NCBI GenBank assembly: GCA_041394405.1
Contig: JAWKIF010000007.1
Span: 372,001 to 436,000 of the forward strand
DNA length: 64,000 nt
Source: Microthrix sp041394405
GTDB lineage: Bacteria > Actinomycetota > Acidimicrobiia > Acidimicrobiales > Microtrichaceae
Direction of reading: 5' to 3'
Shown here: positions 50,743 to 60,084 of the stretch, piece after piece
Position numbering within the stretch: the first letter of the stretch is position 1
Layout of the letters: each line of letters opens with the position of its first letter
Notes under the pieces: generated by a model
What the model was told of the DNA's origin: nothing
Seen by the model: only the letters and a program-made list of their open reading frames with translations
Database searches by the model: none
Program-made: the position numbers and the translations under genes

Positions 50743-51588
50743 ATGGCCAACCCCATGCTGACCGACCGTTCACTCAAGGACGCATCCTCGTGGGGACGTG
50801 CGTCCGCCGGCGGGGCCGACGCCGTCACCCAATGGCCCCCACCGGGCCTCGGCGGTCCCGCCGCACCCCTGGACGGCGGCGGCACCATGACCATGCGGGG
50901 CACGGCCGCCGCCACCGGCGTGCTGCTGGTGTTGCTGCTCATCTCGGCCGGCTTCGGCTGGGTGATGACCGGCGGCCCAGAGGCCATCAACACGGCCACC
51001 GGGGTCGAGTACAGCTACAGCATCCCCATCGCCGCATGGGTGGGCGTCGGCATCGGCGTCATCTGCGTGTTCGCCCTGTGGTTCAAACCCCGCCTGGCCA
51101 AGTTCATTGCGCCCATCTACGCCTTGGCCGAAGGGTTCTTTGTCGGCGCCATCTCGCGCATGTACGAGACCGCCTACGACGGCATCGTGGTACAGGCCGT
51201 CGGCATGACCTTGGCGGTCTTTGCTGTGATGTTGTTCCTCTACGCCTTCCGCATCATCAAGGTCAGCGACAAGTTCCGCCGCACGGTCATCTTTGCCACG
51301 CTCGGCATCATGGTGTTCTACGGCCTGAGCTTCCTCGTCAGCCTGTTTGCCGGACGAGACTCGTTGCGGTTCCTCTCCAGCCCCAGCCTGCTGGGCATCG
51401 GATTCAGCGTGGTCGTTGCCGTTGTTGCGGCGCTCAACCTGGCGCTCGACTTCGACTTCATCGAGCGCGGCGAGCGGATGGGGTTGCACCGCGACTTCGA
51501 GTGGTACGGCGCCTTCGGCCTCCTGGTGACCATCGTCTGGCTTTACCTCGAGCTGCTGCGCCTGTTGTCCAAGCTCCGCAGCCGATAG
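50743..51588 (+). CDS. Bax-inhibitor-1/YccA-family membrane protein
   Basis: A 281-residue protein with a Gly-rich cytoplasmic head of about 50 residues and seven hydrophobic helices. The YccA pattern YALAEGFFVGAISRMYE and LNLALDFDFIERG is present, the latter with the Asp pair involved in pH-gated calcium leak in BsYetJ. The role in actinobacteria is unclear. ATG 50743 has TACATT 6 bases upstream. Confidence 0.92.
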   Translation: MANPMLTDRSLKDASSWGRASAGGADAVTQWPPPGLGGPAAPLDGGGTMTMRGTAAATGVLLVLLLISAGFGWVMTGGPEAINTATGVEYSYSIPIAAWVGVGIGVICVFALWFKPRLAKFIAPIYALAEGFFVGAISRMYETAYDGIVVQAVGMTLAVFAVMLFLYAFRIIKVSDKFRRTVIFATLGIMVFYGLSFLVSLFAGRDSLRFLSSPSLLGIGFSVVVAVVAALNLALDFDFIERGERMGLHRDFEWYGAFGLLVTIVWLYLELLRLLSKLRSR

Positions 51589-51679
51589 AGGTCGCCGCCG
51601 GGCTCGCTGCTCGACGGCGGCGTGGAGGCTGGGGCAGCGGGGCCCTCGGCGAACACAGGGTCGATGCCATACTGAGACC

Positions 51680-52105
51680 ATGGCATCGCTCTCAGACGAT
51701 CGGGTTCGCGACTTCCTCTCCGCGGGCACGCGCACCGGCAAGGTCGCCTGGGTGGCGGCGGACGGTGCCCCTCACGTGGCACCGATCTGGTTCGTGCTCG
51801 ACGGTGACGACCTGGTGTTCAACACCGGCTCGGGCACCGGGAAGGGCCGCGCGCTTGCCCGCGAGGGTCGAGCTTCGCTCGTGGTCGACGATCAGGTGCC
51901 GCCGTATTCGTTCGTGAAGGTCGACGGCACCATCTCGCTGTCCGATGACAGCGAGATGGTGCGACGCTTCGCAGCCCGGATCGGCGGCCGCTACATGGGG
52001 GCCGAGCGGGCCGACGAGTACGGTGAGCGCAACGGTGTACCCGGCGAGCTCCTCGTGCGGCTCCACCCAACCAAGGTCACCGCCGGGTTTGATATCGCCG
52101 ACTGA
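51680..52105 (+). CDS. F420-dependent PPOX-class split-barrel protein
   Basis: A 141-residue split-beta-barrel flavin/deazaflavin protein (PPOX class): VAWVAADGAPHVAPIWFVLDGDDLVFNTGSGTGKGRAL and GRASLVVDDQVPPYSFVKVDGT. Such proteins bind F420 in actinobacteria and carry out hydride transfers; the substrate is open. The presence of cofC in the same window supports F420 use. A CATACT box ends 6 bases before the ATG. A related protein, Rv2991, lies near leuCD in Mycobacterium tuberculosis. Confidence 0.88.
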   Translation: MASLSDDRVRDFLSAGTRTGKVAWVAADGAPHVAPIWFVLDGDDLVFNTGSGTGKGRALAREGRASLVVDDQVPPYSFVKVDGTISLSDDSEMVRRFAARIGGRYMGAERADEYGERNGVPGELLVRLHPTKVTAGFDIAD

Positions 52106-52150
52106 CTCGCGGCGCGCAGCTCACCGGGCCGGCGCTGCGGAACAAGCCGA

Positions 52151-52185
52151 GGGCCGGTTGGGTGACCGAATCACCCAACCGGCCC
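52151..52185. terminator. Bidirectional terminator hairpin
   Basis: GGGCCGGTTGGGTGA (52151-52165) pairs perfectly with 52171-52185 over a 5-base loop. It sits between the convergent PPOX gene and surface-protein gene. Confidence 0.78.
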
Positions 52186-52222
52186 GCAACGGTGCACCTA
52201 CGTGAACCGTCTGCGTCGGACC

Positions 52223-55200
52223 TCAGCCGGTGGCCGAGGAGCGACGCCGCTTCAGGATGAGGCCGCCCAGCACCAGCATCAGCGCTGCCAACCCGAGGAT
52301 TTGGGGTGAGCTCCCGGTTCGGGCCAGGGAACCGGCCGAGCTCGGAGTAGCCGACGTACCGCCGACCTCCGTCTTGGCTCCGCTGGTTCCGCCGCCGTCG
52401 CCGGTGTCGCCGCCGGTGGTTCCCGCTGGCTCGTCGGCGTCGCTCTTGGGATCGTCGCCCGACTCGGATTTGGCGAGTTCACCAAGCCGGGTGCATCCAT
52501 CGACCTTCAGTTGGCCGGAGGAGGCGTCGGTACCCATCACCACAAAGGTGTACTCACCCGGTGTCAGGTCCTTCGGAATCCCCAGCTCCACCGTGCCCGA
52601 TGGGGGTAGCGGCCCGTCGTAGAGGACCTGCTTCACATCCCAGAGCGTCACGTCGATATCGGAATTCGATGTGAACCCACTGGGGACATCGAAGTCCACG
52701 GTGCCAGGGATCTCGAATGGTCCGTCGGCGGGGCACTCACCGAGGTTCAGGCTCTTGATGAAGTCCACGTCGACGCATCCCGCCGCGCCGCACAGCAGGA
52801 TCTCACGCCAGTCGGGGATGCCGTTGCCGTCGGCGTCCTCGCTGCCGTCGGCACACGTGGGGCTGCCGCAGATGATGATCTCGATCCAGTCGGGAATGCC
52901 GTCACCGTCCTCGTCGGCATCAACATCCCCGACCACCACTCGCACGGTTGCCGTGGAGGTCGCACCCGAGGGATCCTCGATGGTGTAGTTGAAGGTGTCG
53001 AGGCCGCTGAATCCGGCAGGCGGGGTGTAGGTGAACGTGTTGTTCACCACGGTTCCGCCGCCGACCGATGTGGCGTCGAAGTCCTTCACGGCGAACGTGT
53101 CTCCGTCCGGATCGCTGTCGTTCGCCAGGGCGTCGATCTCGACGGCGGTGTTGGCCGGCGTGGCCGCCGCGTCGTCGACCGCCACCGGAGCGTTGTTGGT
53201 GATCTGCACGGTCACCTTCGCCGTATCGCAACGGATCCAAGGGTCGTCCTTGCTGACGGCCCCCGAATCGGCGGCGGCGACATGCTCGTCGCACACCGTG
53301 TACTCGAAGGTGTCCTCGCCGACGAATCCGGCTGCGGGCGCATAGCTCACGGTGCCGTCACCGTTGTCGGTCACGGTTCCACCCTGGGCGGAGGTGGCGT
53401 CGACGGAGGTGACCGACAGGCCCTCACCACCGGGCTCGACGTCGTTGGCGATCAGATTGATCGTCGTTCCCGACGAGCCAGGCGCTGCGGTGGCGGTGTC
53501 GTCGAAACCGACCGGTGGGGCATTGCCCACCACGGTGATCAGAAGGGCTGCGCTGCCGCACAGCGATGACGTTGCCGGGGGCGTCGCGGCGTCCTTGTCG
53601 TCGCAGATCTGGTACACGACGGTGACGAGGCCGGAGTATCCGTCGGCGGGCTCGAACTTGAATGTGCCATCGGAGTTGTTGGTCAACGTTCCCTGAACGG
53701 GATTGGGCCCGGTCAACACCGTGGTGGTGGTCGGGTCCAGGTTGCCGTCGGGGTCGCTGTCGTTGGCGGCGACGTCCACCGTCACGCTGGTGGCGGCCTG
53801 CCCGTCTGAGCTGTAGTAGGCGTCCACGCTGGCGGCATCGGCCACCGGAACCGGATTGGCCTGCGGGGCGAGACCGATGTTGATCGTCGCAGTGGCGGTG
53901 GCGCACCGGGGCAGCACGGTCGGATCCGACGGCGGCTGCATGGTGGCGTGCTGGTCGCACACCTTGTAGTCGAAGGTGTCGGTCGTCGGGGTGACCGAAC
54001 CGTCGTGGGTGTAGGTGAAGGTGCCGTCCGGGTTGAGCGTGAACGATGCTGCGTTGGACGGGCCGGCACCGTCCACGGCGTACACCAGGCCGCTGGTGGG
54101 ATCCTCAAAGTCGAGGTCGTTGGCCTTGACCGACGGCGTTCCGGCGACGGTTCCGCCCTGCACGACCGAGAAGCTGTCGTCCACGGCAACCGGCGGGTTG
54201 TTGCACTTCACCGTGATGTCGACGATACCGGTGGCCGTCCTCGTCGAAACCGACGCGCCCGACGCAGTCAGCTCGTACTGGAACGTATCGGCGCCGCAGA
54301 AGTCCTGGGCCGGTGTGTAGCCGACGGTGCCGTCGGCGTTGTCCACGATGGTTCCACCCTGGGACGAGGTTGCGGGCACCGAGGTGACCGCCAGCGTGCC
54401 GCCCTGCGGATCGCTGTCGTTGGCCAGGAGGTCGATGGTGGTGTCGACGTCGGTGCCGGCAGACGCCGGCTCGTTGTCGGCGTACCAGGCGTCAACGCTG
54501 GCGAAGTCGGCCGCCGCCAGGGGCTGGGGCTCGGGCAGGACTCCCCAGTGGATGACCGCGTCGCCGATGTCACCATCACCGGGCGCGTAGCCGTCGGTTT
54601 CGTTGGAGTTGTAGGTGTAGGTACAGGTGCCTGCGGTAGCCCCTGAATTGGGTGTGACCTTCACGGTGAACGGCGTCTCGACGACGCAGGCGCCGTTGGC
54701 ATCACCCGTGGCGGTGGTGACGCGGAGCGCGTCGGGTGCGTGGAGGGCGTGTTCGTCGTTCGGTAGAGGGTTGATCACCGTGCCGCCGCTGGCGGCGACG
54801 ATCACGTAGTCATCTTGTGCCGAGTCAGGAATCACCTTCGGGAAGTGGAAGGTGATGTCCTTTGGGGCCCCGGTCGTAGCTGGGCTGATCGCGTGGCTGA
54901 AGTCGCCGTTGCAGGCATTGCACACATTTGAGGCGGTCACGGTGACGCCAACCAGGGTGCTTGCCACGTCGGTACCAGCTGCAGGAGCAGTCACATCAAC
55001 GGCGGCACACTTCTCGTCCGCAGCGCCGGGATCCCTCGTGTAGTTGATGGGCGCGGTCGTATAGGGGGCCCCAGGACTCATGGGCCCAGCGACCGAGGGA
55101 CCTGGCAAGGTCACGCTGAAGTTTGCGATCCCGCCGGTTGCAGCCCCTCCCTCATGGACGGACTTCAGTTCGTCGATGCACACCCAGACCCGAGCAGGCT

Positions 55201-55519
55201 TGCCAGCGACGGCAATATTGGGTCGGTACATGCGCAGGCTTGGCCGTACGTTTCGAAAATTGCGGTCTCCCCAGAAGCCACCAGCATTTGGAGGATCTGT
55301 AGTCGGGACATCTCCGTCGCCGAAGAGCTCGGTCGACATGGACCCGTTGTTGGATCCAAACGTGCCATCTCCGTCAAGAACCGTTTCGCCGCTCTGGGCG
55401 CCGACCGTCGGCTGAAGGAGCAGCGCCATGAGTGTGGCGAACAGCAACGCCGCCAACCTTCGCACTCTGGGCGTCTTGCGTTGCGAAGCGCCGGTGAGCG
55501 GCCTGGTTCGAATTCTCAT
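52223..55519 (-). CDS. Ig-like-repeat surface protein with LARTG sorting signal
   Basis: A 1098-residue exported protein. A signal peptide (about residues 18-42) ends in VGAQS. A unique N-terminal domain of about 230 residues follows, then about five Ig/cadherin-like repeats of about 95-105 residues marked by ANDSDP or ANDLD and GTVSYAPAAGFVGEDTFEYTV, as in bacterial adhesins. Calcium-binding DADEDGDGIPDW and DADGNGIPDW repeats lie near residue 880. The C-terminus has LARTG, a hydrophobic helix and KRRRS, a sortase signal with Ala for the usual Pro. AGGAGG precedes ATG 55519. It was probably displayed on the wall; no sortase gene is in the window. Two TetR-type palindromes lie upstream. Confidence 0.88.
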   Translation of the reverse strand: MRIRTRPLTGASQRKTPRVRRLAALLFATLMALLLQPTVGAQSGETVLDGDGTFGSNNGSMSTELFGDGDVPTTDPPNAGGFWGDRNFRNVRPSLRMYRPNIAVAGKPARVWVCIDELKSVHEGGAATGGIANFSVTLPGPSVAGPMSPGAPYTTAPINYTRDPGAADEKCAAVDVTAPAAGTDVASTLVGVTVTASNVCNACNGDFSHAISPATTGAPKDITFHFPKVIPDSAQDDYVIVAASGGTVINPLPNDEHALHAPDALRVTTATGDANGACVVETPFTVKVTPNSGATAGTCTYTYNSNETDGYAPGDGDIGDAVIHWGVLPEPQPLAAADFASVDAWYADNEPASAGTDVDTTIDLLANDSDPQGGTLAVTSVPATSSQGGTIVDNADGTVGYTPAQDFCGADTFQYELTASGASVSTRTATGIVDITVKCNNPPVAVDDSFSVVQGGTVAGTPSVKANDLDFEDPTSGLVYAVDGAGPSNAASFTLNPDGTFTYTHDGSVTPTTDTFDYKVCDQHATMQPPSDPTVLPRCATATATINIGLAPQANPVPVADAASVDAYYSSDGQAATSVTVDVAANDSDPDGNLDPTTTTVLTGPNPVQGTLTNNSDGTFKFEPADGYSGLVTVVYQICDDKDAATPPATSSLCGSAALLITVVGNAPPVGFDDTATAAPGSSGTTINLIANDVEPGGEGLSVTSVDATSAQGGTVTDNGDGTVSYAPAAGFVGEDTFEYTVCDEHVAAADSGAVSKDDPWIRCDTAKVTVQITNNAPVAVDDAAATPANTAVEIDALANDSDPDGDTFAVKDFDATSVGGGTVVNNTFTYTPPAGFSGLDTFNYTIEDPSGATSTATVRVVVGDVDADEDGDGIPDWIEIIICGSPTCADGSEDADGNGIPDWREILLCGAAGCVDVDFIKSLNLGECPADGPFEIPGTVDFDVPSGFTSNSDIDVTLWDVKQVLYDGPLPPSGTVELGIPKDLTPGEYTFVVMGTDASSGQLKVDGCTRLGELAKSESGDDPKSDADEPAGTTGGDTGDGGGTSGAKTEVGGTSATPSSAGSLARTGSSPQILGLAALMLVLGGLILKRRRSSATG

Positions 55520-55561
55520 GACGGAACCTCCTGTCGTCGGGCGTACGGAGGCATGAACAGC

Positions 55562-55582
55562 AATGAGACGAACTGTCCCGAC
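55562..55582. promoter_or_regulatory. TetR operator-like site 1 before the surface-protein gene
   Basis: AATGAGACGAACTGTCCC matches the perfect palindrome before the desaturase gene closely: the left arm CAATGAGAC is identical, the right arm diverges after TGTC. It lies 43 bases upstream of the surface-protein start. Confidence 0.6.
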
Positions 55583-55587
55583 CCCTG

Positions 55588-55602
55588 CGACAGATTGTCT
55601 CA
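55588..55602. promoter_or_regulatory. TetR operator-like site 2 before the surface-protein gene
   Basis: CGACAGATTGTCTCA (TGAGACAATCTGTCG on the other strand) matches the operator core with one arm intact. Its centre is 23 bases from that of site 1, about two helical turns, which would suit two dimers on one face. Confidence 0.55.
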
Positions 55603-55698
55603 GGGGTGACAGAGCGTCAAGCGACAGACGCTGATTGGGGAATATCACCCACCGCAGATTGAACGATGACCCTCAGCTGCGACCGAGCGTTCGGGGCG

Positions 55699-56301
55699 TC
55701 AGCGCTCCTCGGCCTTGGTTTCGTCCACGAGGTTCGTCAGCGCCCGAGCGGCAACCTGTCGGAGGAACTCGGCGTCGGGATGCACACCGCGAATGACCGA
55801 GCGCGAGAAGACGGGTCCGACGAGGTGGTCAAAAAGCCACTCGCTATCGAAGTTGGCCTCGGGGAGGGACACGCGAAGTGCAGTGTCGAGTTGCGCGATC
55901 AGCCCGGCAACGTAGGAATCTCGGAAGTCGCGCGACTGTCCCCCCTGATTCGAGCGGTCGAGCACCGAGGTGACAATCGCCCGAGCGACGGGGTCCTCAA
56001 GTTCACGGGTCAAGGTCTCGAGGGCGGCCACGATCTGATCTGCGATGCCCTCCGCTCCTCCCAGTTTCACCGGAGGCGGGTCGCCTGAGATGAGCGCGTC
56101 CTCGACCAGCTCCTCGACGGTGGCGTAGTGGCGGTACACCGTGGCTCGCGCCACGCCGGCGCGTTCGGCCACCTTCTTGAACGTCACTCCCGCAACGCTA
56201 TCGGCCCGGATGATCTCCAGCGTCGCCTCGCGAATGGCGCCCCGAGTGGCTGTCACGACGGGCCGCCCGCTTGCCGCAAAGGTCCGTCGTTGGTGGCGCA
56301 T
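55699..56301 (-). CDS. TetR-family transcriptional regulator
   Basis: A 200-residue regulator with the N-terminal HTH (about residues 20-66; TLEIIRADSVAGVTFKKVAERAGVARATVYRHYATVEELVEDAL) and a ligand-binding helical domain. It is encoded between the surface-protein gene and, divergently, the GH5 gene. The palindrome family found before the surface-protein gene and the desaturase gene is the likely binding site, by proximity and by TetR-type symmetry. No such site is seen at its own start. ATG 56301 is chosen as the start nearest the HTH with a basic N-terminus; TetR DesT-type regulators of desaturases respond to acyl-CoA, a possible model. Confidence 0.88.
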   Translation of the reverse strand: MRHQRRTFAASGRPVVTATRGAIREATLEIIRADSVAGVTFKKVAERAGVARATVYRHYATVEELVEDALISGDPPPVKLGGAEGIADQIVAALETLTRELEDPVARAIVTSVLDRSNQGGQSRDFRDSYVAGLIAQLDTALRVSLPEANFDSEWLFDHLVGPVFSRSVIRGVHPDAEFLRQVAARALTNLVDETKAEER

Positions 56302-56397
56302 GCCATCGCCCCACCTTACAACGTCCAACAAGTCCACCCGGTCGGCCCCCGGCGTCGCTCCCGGACGCTCGCCGGCTCGTCTGGCTACGGTTTCGCC

Positions 56398-58155
56398 ATG
56401 CCCAGCAAGCCGAACCGACCCGAGCCGCCCCCCGGTGGCCCCCGCCCCGAACCGACCGGATGCCCCAGCCCGCGTTGGCGAGCGTCCCTCGCAGCAGCGG
56501 TGTTGCTGACGCTGACGGCCGTTCCGATCAGTCCGTCACCGGCGGGTGCCGCCGACGATCATCCGGTATCCGCGATCGTGGACCTAGCGCCGCTCTCCAC
56601 CTCCAGCGATCGTCGCATCGTCGACTCGCAGGGACGGGACGTGCTGCTCCGAGGGGTCAACGTGAACTCGTTGGGCGAGTACTGGGAGGGCGTCCCGGGA
56701 CTGGACCCCAGCATCCCGGTCACCCAGGACGACTGGGAGCGGATGGCCGAGCACGGCTTCAGCGTGATCCGCCTGCTGGTCACCTGGTCTCGCGTCGAGC
56801 CGACCCGGGGAACCATTGACCAGGACTACCTGAATCAGGTGGACGCCTACGTTCGAGTGGCCGCCGCACACGGCATGTACACCGTGATCGACATGCACCA
56901 GGACGCCTATTCGGCGTTCATCTCCACGACCGACCCGGCCAGCTGCCCACCGGGCACCACGCCGGCGAAGGGGTGGGACGGCGCGCCCGAATGGGCCACG
57001 CTCACCGACGGGCTCTCCACCTGCCTCGAAGGCGAGGATCGCAACAGCTCGCCGGCGGTCACCCGCGCCTGGAACAACTTCTACGACAACACCGACGGCA
57101 TCCGCGACCGCTTCGCTGCCAGCTGGGGGGCGATCGCCGAGCGCTTCGCGGGTCGTCCGGAGGTTGCAGGGTTCGACCTCTTGAACGAACCCGAGAACTC
57201 TCGGCCGGCGGGCGAGTTGGCGCCGACCTACAACGAGTTCCTGGCCGACGTGATCGGCGCCATCCGCGCCGCGCAGACCGACGCTCCCTTCGACCACGTC
57301 ATCTTCCTGGAACCCGCATTGCCTGCCGCAGATCGCAGTCGGGGCTTCGCCATTCCGGCCGTGGAGTCCCTCGGCCCGGACGTGTCCAACCTCGCTGGCT
57401 CGGTGCACAACTACGCCGAATCCATCGAGAACGGCTTCACCATCGAGGGCCTCAACGAGCTGATCGAGTCGATCACCCTTGAGCTCGGTGTTCCCAACTG
57501 GGGGGGCGAATACGGCTTCTGGAGCACCAACGAGGAGACCATGGCCAGGTTTCGGCGCTACGCGGCCGACGAGGACCGCCTGGGCTGGGGCGGAGCCTGG
57601 TGGCAGTGGCGCCAGAGCTGCGGCGACCCCCACTCCGTTCGCTGGGAGGGGGACGAAGTGGTTGCCCCCGGAGCCGTTGGGACCCCGCCCGACCTGTACT
57701 GCCCCGAGAGCGACGGCCCGGCTGAGGAGCACCTCGACCTGATCGGGCGCGGCTACCCGCGGGCAACCCCCGGCCGCCTCACGGAGCTGCGCAGCGACCC
57801 CGACACCGGCTACTTGACGGTGGCGGCCACCGCCCCCGATCCCGGCGGTGAGCTGGTGGTGTGGACGCCCACCTCCGCCGACGCTGAGCACCCGGTAGCC
57901 GTCGACAACCTGACGTCCGTGACCGAGACCAACGTGCCCGGCGGCCGTCTGATCACCGCCACCGTGGCAACGGCGGGGAACTATCACCTGTGGGTCGGGC
58001 CGGTCGATCAAGCTCCGCCAGGCTCGACGACGACGGCGCCGCCGAGCTCGCCCGACGATTCGGCGCCTTCCTCGCCCGACAGCGCCGGGCAGAGTCCAAG
58101 TGACTCGGAGGCCTCGACACCCGCCGCACCACTCCGCCCGTCCTTCACGGGCTAG
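56398..58155 (+). CDS. Secreted GH5 glycoside hydrolase, endoglycoceramidase-like
   Basis: A 585-residue exported enzyme. A signal peptide with a long polar head ends near SPAGAA (about residue 51). The GH5 barrel (about 75-440) has RGVNVNSLGEYW, IRLLVTWSRVEP, MYTVIDMHQDAYS, the acid-base E264 in FDLLNEPEN and the nucleophile E371 in WGGEYGFW. The insert around WDGAPEWATLTDG and the MHQD motif resemble endoglycoceramidases and related glycolipid hydrolases rather than cellulases; assignment by pattern. A beta-sandwich (about 450-540) and a Ser/Pro-rich tail follow. TACGGT lies 6 bases before the ATG. It stands between a TetR gene and a desaturase operon. Confidence 0.85.
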   Translation: MPSKPNRPEPPPGGPRPEPTGCPSPRWRASLAAAVLLTLTAVPISPSPAGAADDHPVSAIVDLAPLSTSSDRRIVDSQGRDVLLRGVNVNSLGEYWEGVPGLDPSIPVTQDDWERMAEHGFSVIRLLVTWSRVEPTRGTIDQDYLNQVDAYVRVAAAHGMYTVIDMHQDAYSAFISTTDPASCPPGTTPAKGWDGAPEWATLTDGLSTCLEGEDRNSSPAVTRAWNNFYDNTDGIRDRFAASWGAIAERFAGRPEVAGFDLLNEPENSRPAGELAPTYNEFLADVIGAIRAAQTDAPFDHVIFLEPALPAADRSRGFAIPAVESLGPDVSNLAGSVHNYAESIENGFTIEGLNELIESITLELGVPNWGGEYGFWSTNEETMARFRRYAADEDRLGWGGAWWQWRQSCGDPHSVRWEGDEVVAPGAVGTPPDLYCPESDGPAEEHLDLIGRGYPRATPGRLTELRSDPDTGYLTVAATAPDPGGELVVWTPTSADAEHPVAVDNLTSVTETNVPGGRLITATVATAGNYHLWVGPVDQAPPGSTTTAPPSSPDDSAPSSPDSAGQSPSDSEASTPAAPLRPSFTG

Positions 58156-58200
58156 CGCGGAATCGCTCTGGGGCGAGGTACCCGAATTGAAGCTCGACCT

Positions 58201-58225
58201 GCAATGAGACAAACTGTCTCATTGC
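58201..58225. promoter_or_regulatory. Perfect 25-base palindrome before the desaturase operon (candidate TetR operator)
   Basis: GCAATGAGACA (58201-58211) and TGTCTCATTGC (58215-58225) are perfect complements around AAC. It ends 39 bases before the desaturase ATG. The same core recurs in degenerate form at 55562-55602. Length, symmetry and position fit a TetR-dimer operator. Confidence 0.78.
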
Positions 58226-58264
58226 AGGCTACTGCCGCGTTGCCCGGCAAGGACGGTGAAGGCG

Positions 58265-59335
58265 ATGACCACAACGTTCACGAGGGATCCCGCGCCCCCC
58301 GAGGCGCTGATGCGAGCCAGGATCCGCGACGACCTCCCGGCCGAGGTCTTCCGCGCCCGACCGCACCGCTACCTCAACTTCATCCTGTTGCAGGGCATCT
58401 TCTGGGGCTCGGTGCTCACGGCCACCATCGGCCGCCCGGCCTGGCCGGTGTCGTTGCTGCTCGGCCTGGTGGCTGGCATGGCGCAGGTCTCCCAGGCCTT
58501 TCTCGCCCACGAGGCACTGCACGGCGCGCTGGGTGGCCCCAGGTGGCTTCGGCTGTTTGTCGGGTGGCTCGGCTTCGGCCCCGAGCTCATCCCCCCGAGC
58601 TTCTGGATCCGTTGGCACAACGTCGCCCACCACGGCAACACCAACATGGGGGATCGTGACCCGGACAACTTCGGCACGCTTCGCCGCTACGAGAAGAACC
58701 CTGCCATGGCCCGATTTGTTGCCCTCTCGCCGGGTTCGGGCACCTGGTACAGCTACCTCTTCTTTCTCTACTCCTTCACCTTCCATGCCCAAGTGGTGCT
58801 CCTCCTTCAGGCCAAGCACCGCAAGGAGTTCGCCGGACAACCCAGAGGGCGGTGGATCGCCCAGGCCGTCCTGTGCGTCGTCCCGTGGGCCGGGCTGGCC
58901 GTGGCTGGCGGATGGTGGGCCGTCTTCACGGTCCTCGTGCCCTTCATGACCGCCAACTTCATCGGCCAGTCCTACATCCTCACCAACCACTTCCTGCGCG
59001 GCATGGCCGAAACCAACGACCCGATCGCCAACTCCATGAGCGTGCGCAGTTGGCGCATCACGGACCTACTGTTTTTCAACTTCAGCCACCACGTCGAGCA
59101 CCACCTGTTCCCGCGAATGCCCTCGACAGGCGCACCCACAGTTCGAGCGTGGCTCGAACGAAACGAAGCCGAGTCCTACGTCTGCCCGGGGCATTGGCGG
59201 GCCGTTGCGATGCTGTATCGCACCCCCAGGGTCTACCGGGACGCCAAGACGCTATGCGACCCCGACGGCGGCCGGGTCACCCCACTCGCCAGCGTTGAAC
59301 ACGACCTCGTCGCAGCGAAGAGCGCCGCGTCGTGA
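58265..59335 (+). CDS. Membrane fatty acid desaturase
   Basis: A 356-residue di-iron membrane desaturase with the three His boxes HEALH (in AHEALHGALGG), HNVAHHGNTN and HHVEHHLFPRMP, and about four membrane segments between them. It should introduce a double bond in a fatty acyl chain of a lipid or acyl-CoA. ATG 58265 lies 8 bases after AAGGACGG; an upstream GTG at 58256 is an alternative. The stop overlaps the GTG of the next gene (GTGA), so the operon continues. The palindrome upstream marks it as regulated. Confidence 0.92.
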   Translation: MTTTFTRDPAPPEALMRARIRDDLPAEVFRARPHRYLNFILLQGIFWGSVLTATIGRPAWPVSLLLGLVAGMAQVSQAFLAHEALHGALGGPRWLRLFVGWLGFGPELIPPSFWIRWHNVAHHGNTNMGDRDPDNFGTLRRYEKNPAMARFVALSPGSGTWYSYLFFLYSFTFHAQVVLLLQAKHRKEFAGQPRGRWIAQAVLCVVPWAGLAVAGGWWAVFTVLVPFMTANFIGQSYILTNHFLRGMAETNDPIANSMSVRSWRITDLLFFNFSHHVEHHLFPRMPSTGAPTVRAWLERNEAESYVCPGHWRAVAMLYRTPRVYRDAKTLCDPDGGRVTPLASVEHDLVAAKSAAS

Positions 59336-60084
59336 GCGCCGCACTCACCTCCATCGGATTCGCTTGGCGCGACCACCCACACCGGCTGCACACCTTGCGG
59401 GTTGGGCCGGACGTCGAAGGCGGGATCGAGGTGCGCGGCGGCCCGTGGACCACCGGGGAACGTAAATCCGACGCCATCATTTCGGCGGTCGAATACTCCG
59501 ACACCGCCGTCGGCGAATTGGTGGCCTTCGAGGCCGAGACCGTCGCAGGCCCAGGGCTGGCCGAGTGCCGATGGGAACTCCCCGGCCCCGGGCCCTACGG
59601 GTTGCATTCGCTGGCAATTCGGTCCCGCTCGCACCCGGCGGGTTTCGCACTGTCCGACCTGGGCGCGACCATCGACGGCGGCACCGCCAGCGTCGTCCTC
59701 GGCGCCGCCAAGGTGCCCGACCGGCGAGCGCGCTTCTCCGAGATCGAAATCGAGGCCGAGCTTGGCCTGGTCGACCTGTCGAGACTGCTTCCGACTGCCA
59801 AGGTGCAAACGGTGGGCTCCCGGATCTCGACGGCGCCGGGGGTCAACCCCCGCCACACCGAAACACACCTCCGGGTCGACGGCGGGGTGCCGGTGGCCCT
59901 CGCCGGATTCTCGTGGGCAGTGCGCAACACCCCGAAGCGCAGGGGCCGCTACCTGCGCCGCTGGGTCACCGCACTCGACGGAAACGGGGCCAGATTCCTG
60001 GTCTCCAACAGCGGGCTGGTCACGAGGCCGACCACCAACGATCTCGCCGCGCAGATCGTGGTCCAGCCAAGCAACGATGGATAG
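59332..60084 (+). CDS. Conserved hypothetical protein of the desaturase operon
   Basis: A 250-residue cytoplasmic protein that starts 4 bases before the end of the desaturase gene. It is beta-rich and Gly-rich (VGPDVEGGIEVRGGPWTTGERKSDAIISAVEY, IEIEAELGLVDLSRLLPTAK, RVDGGVPVALAGFSWAVRN) without known motifs or membrane helices. It may bind or modify the desaturase substrate, inferred only from the overlapping gene order. Function unknown. Confidence 0.6.
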   Translation: MSAALTSIGFAWRDHPHRLHTLRVGPDVEGGIEVRGGPWTTGERKSDAIISAVEYSDTAVGELVAFEAETVAGPGLAECRWELPGPGPYGLHSLAIRSRSHPAGFALSDLGATIDGGTASVVLGAAKVPDRRARFSEIEIEAELGLVDLSRLLPTAKVQTVGSRISTAPGVNPRHTETHLRVDGGVPVALAGFSWAVRNTPKRRGRYLRRWVTALDGNGARFLVSNSGLVTRPTTNDLAAQIVVQPSNDG

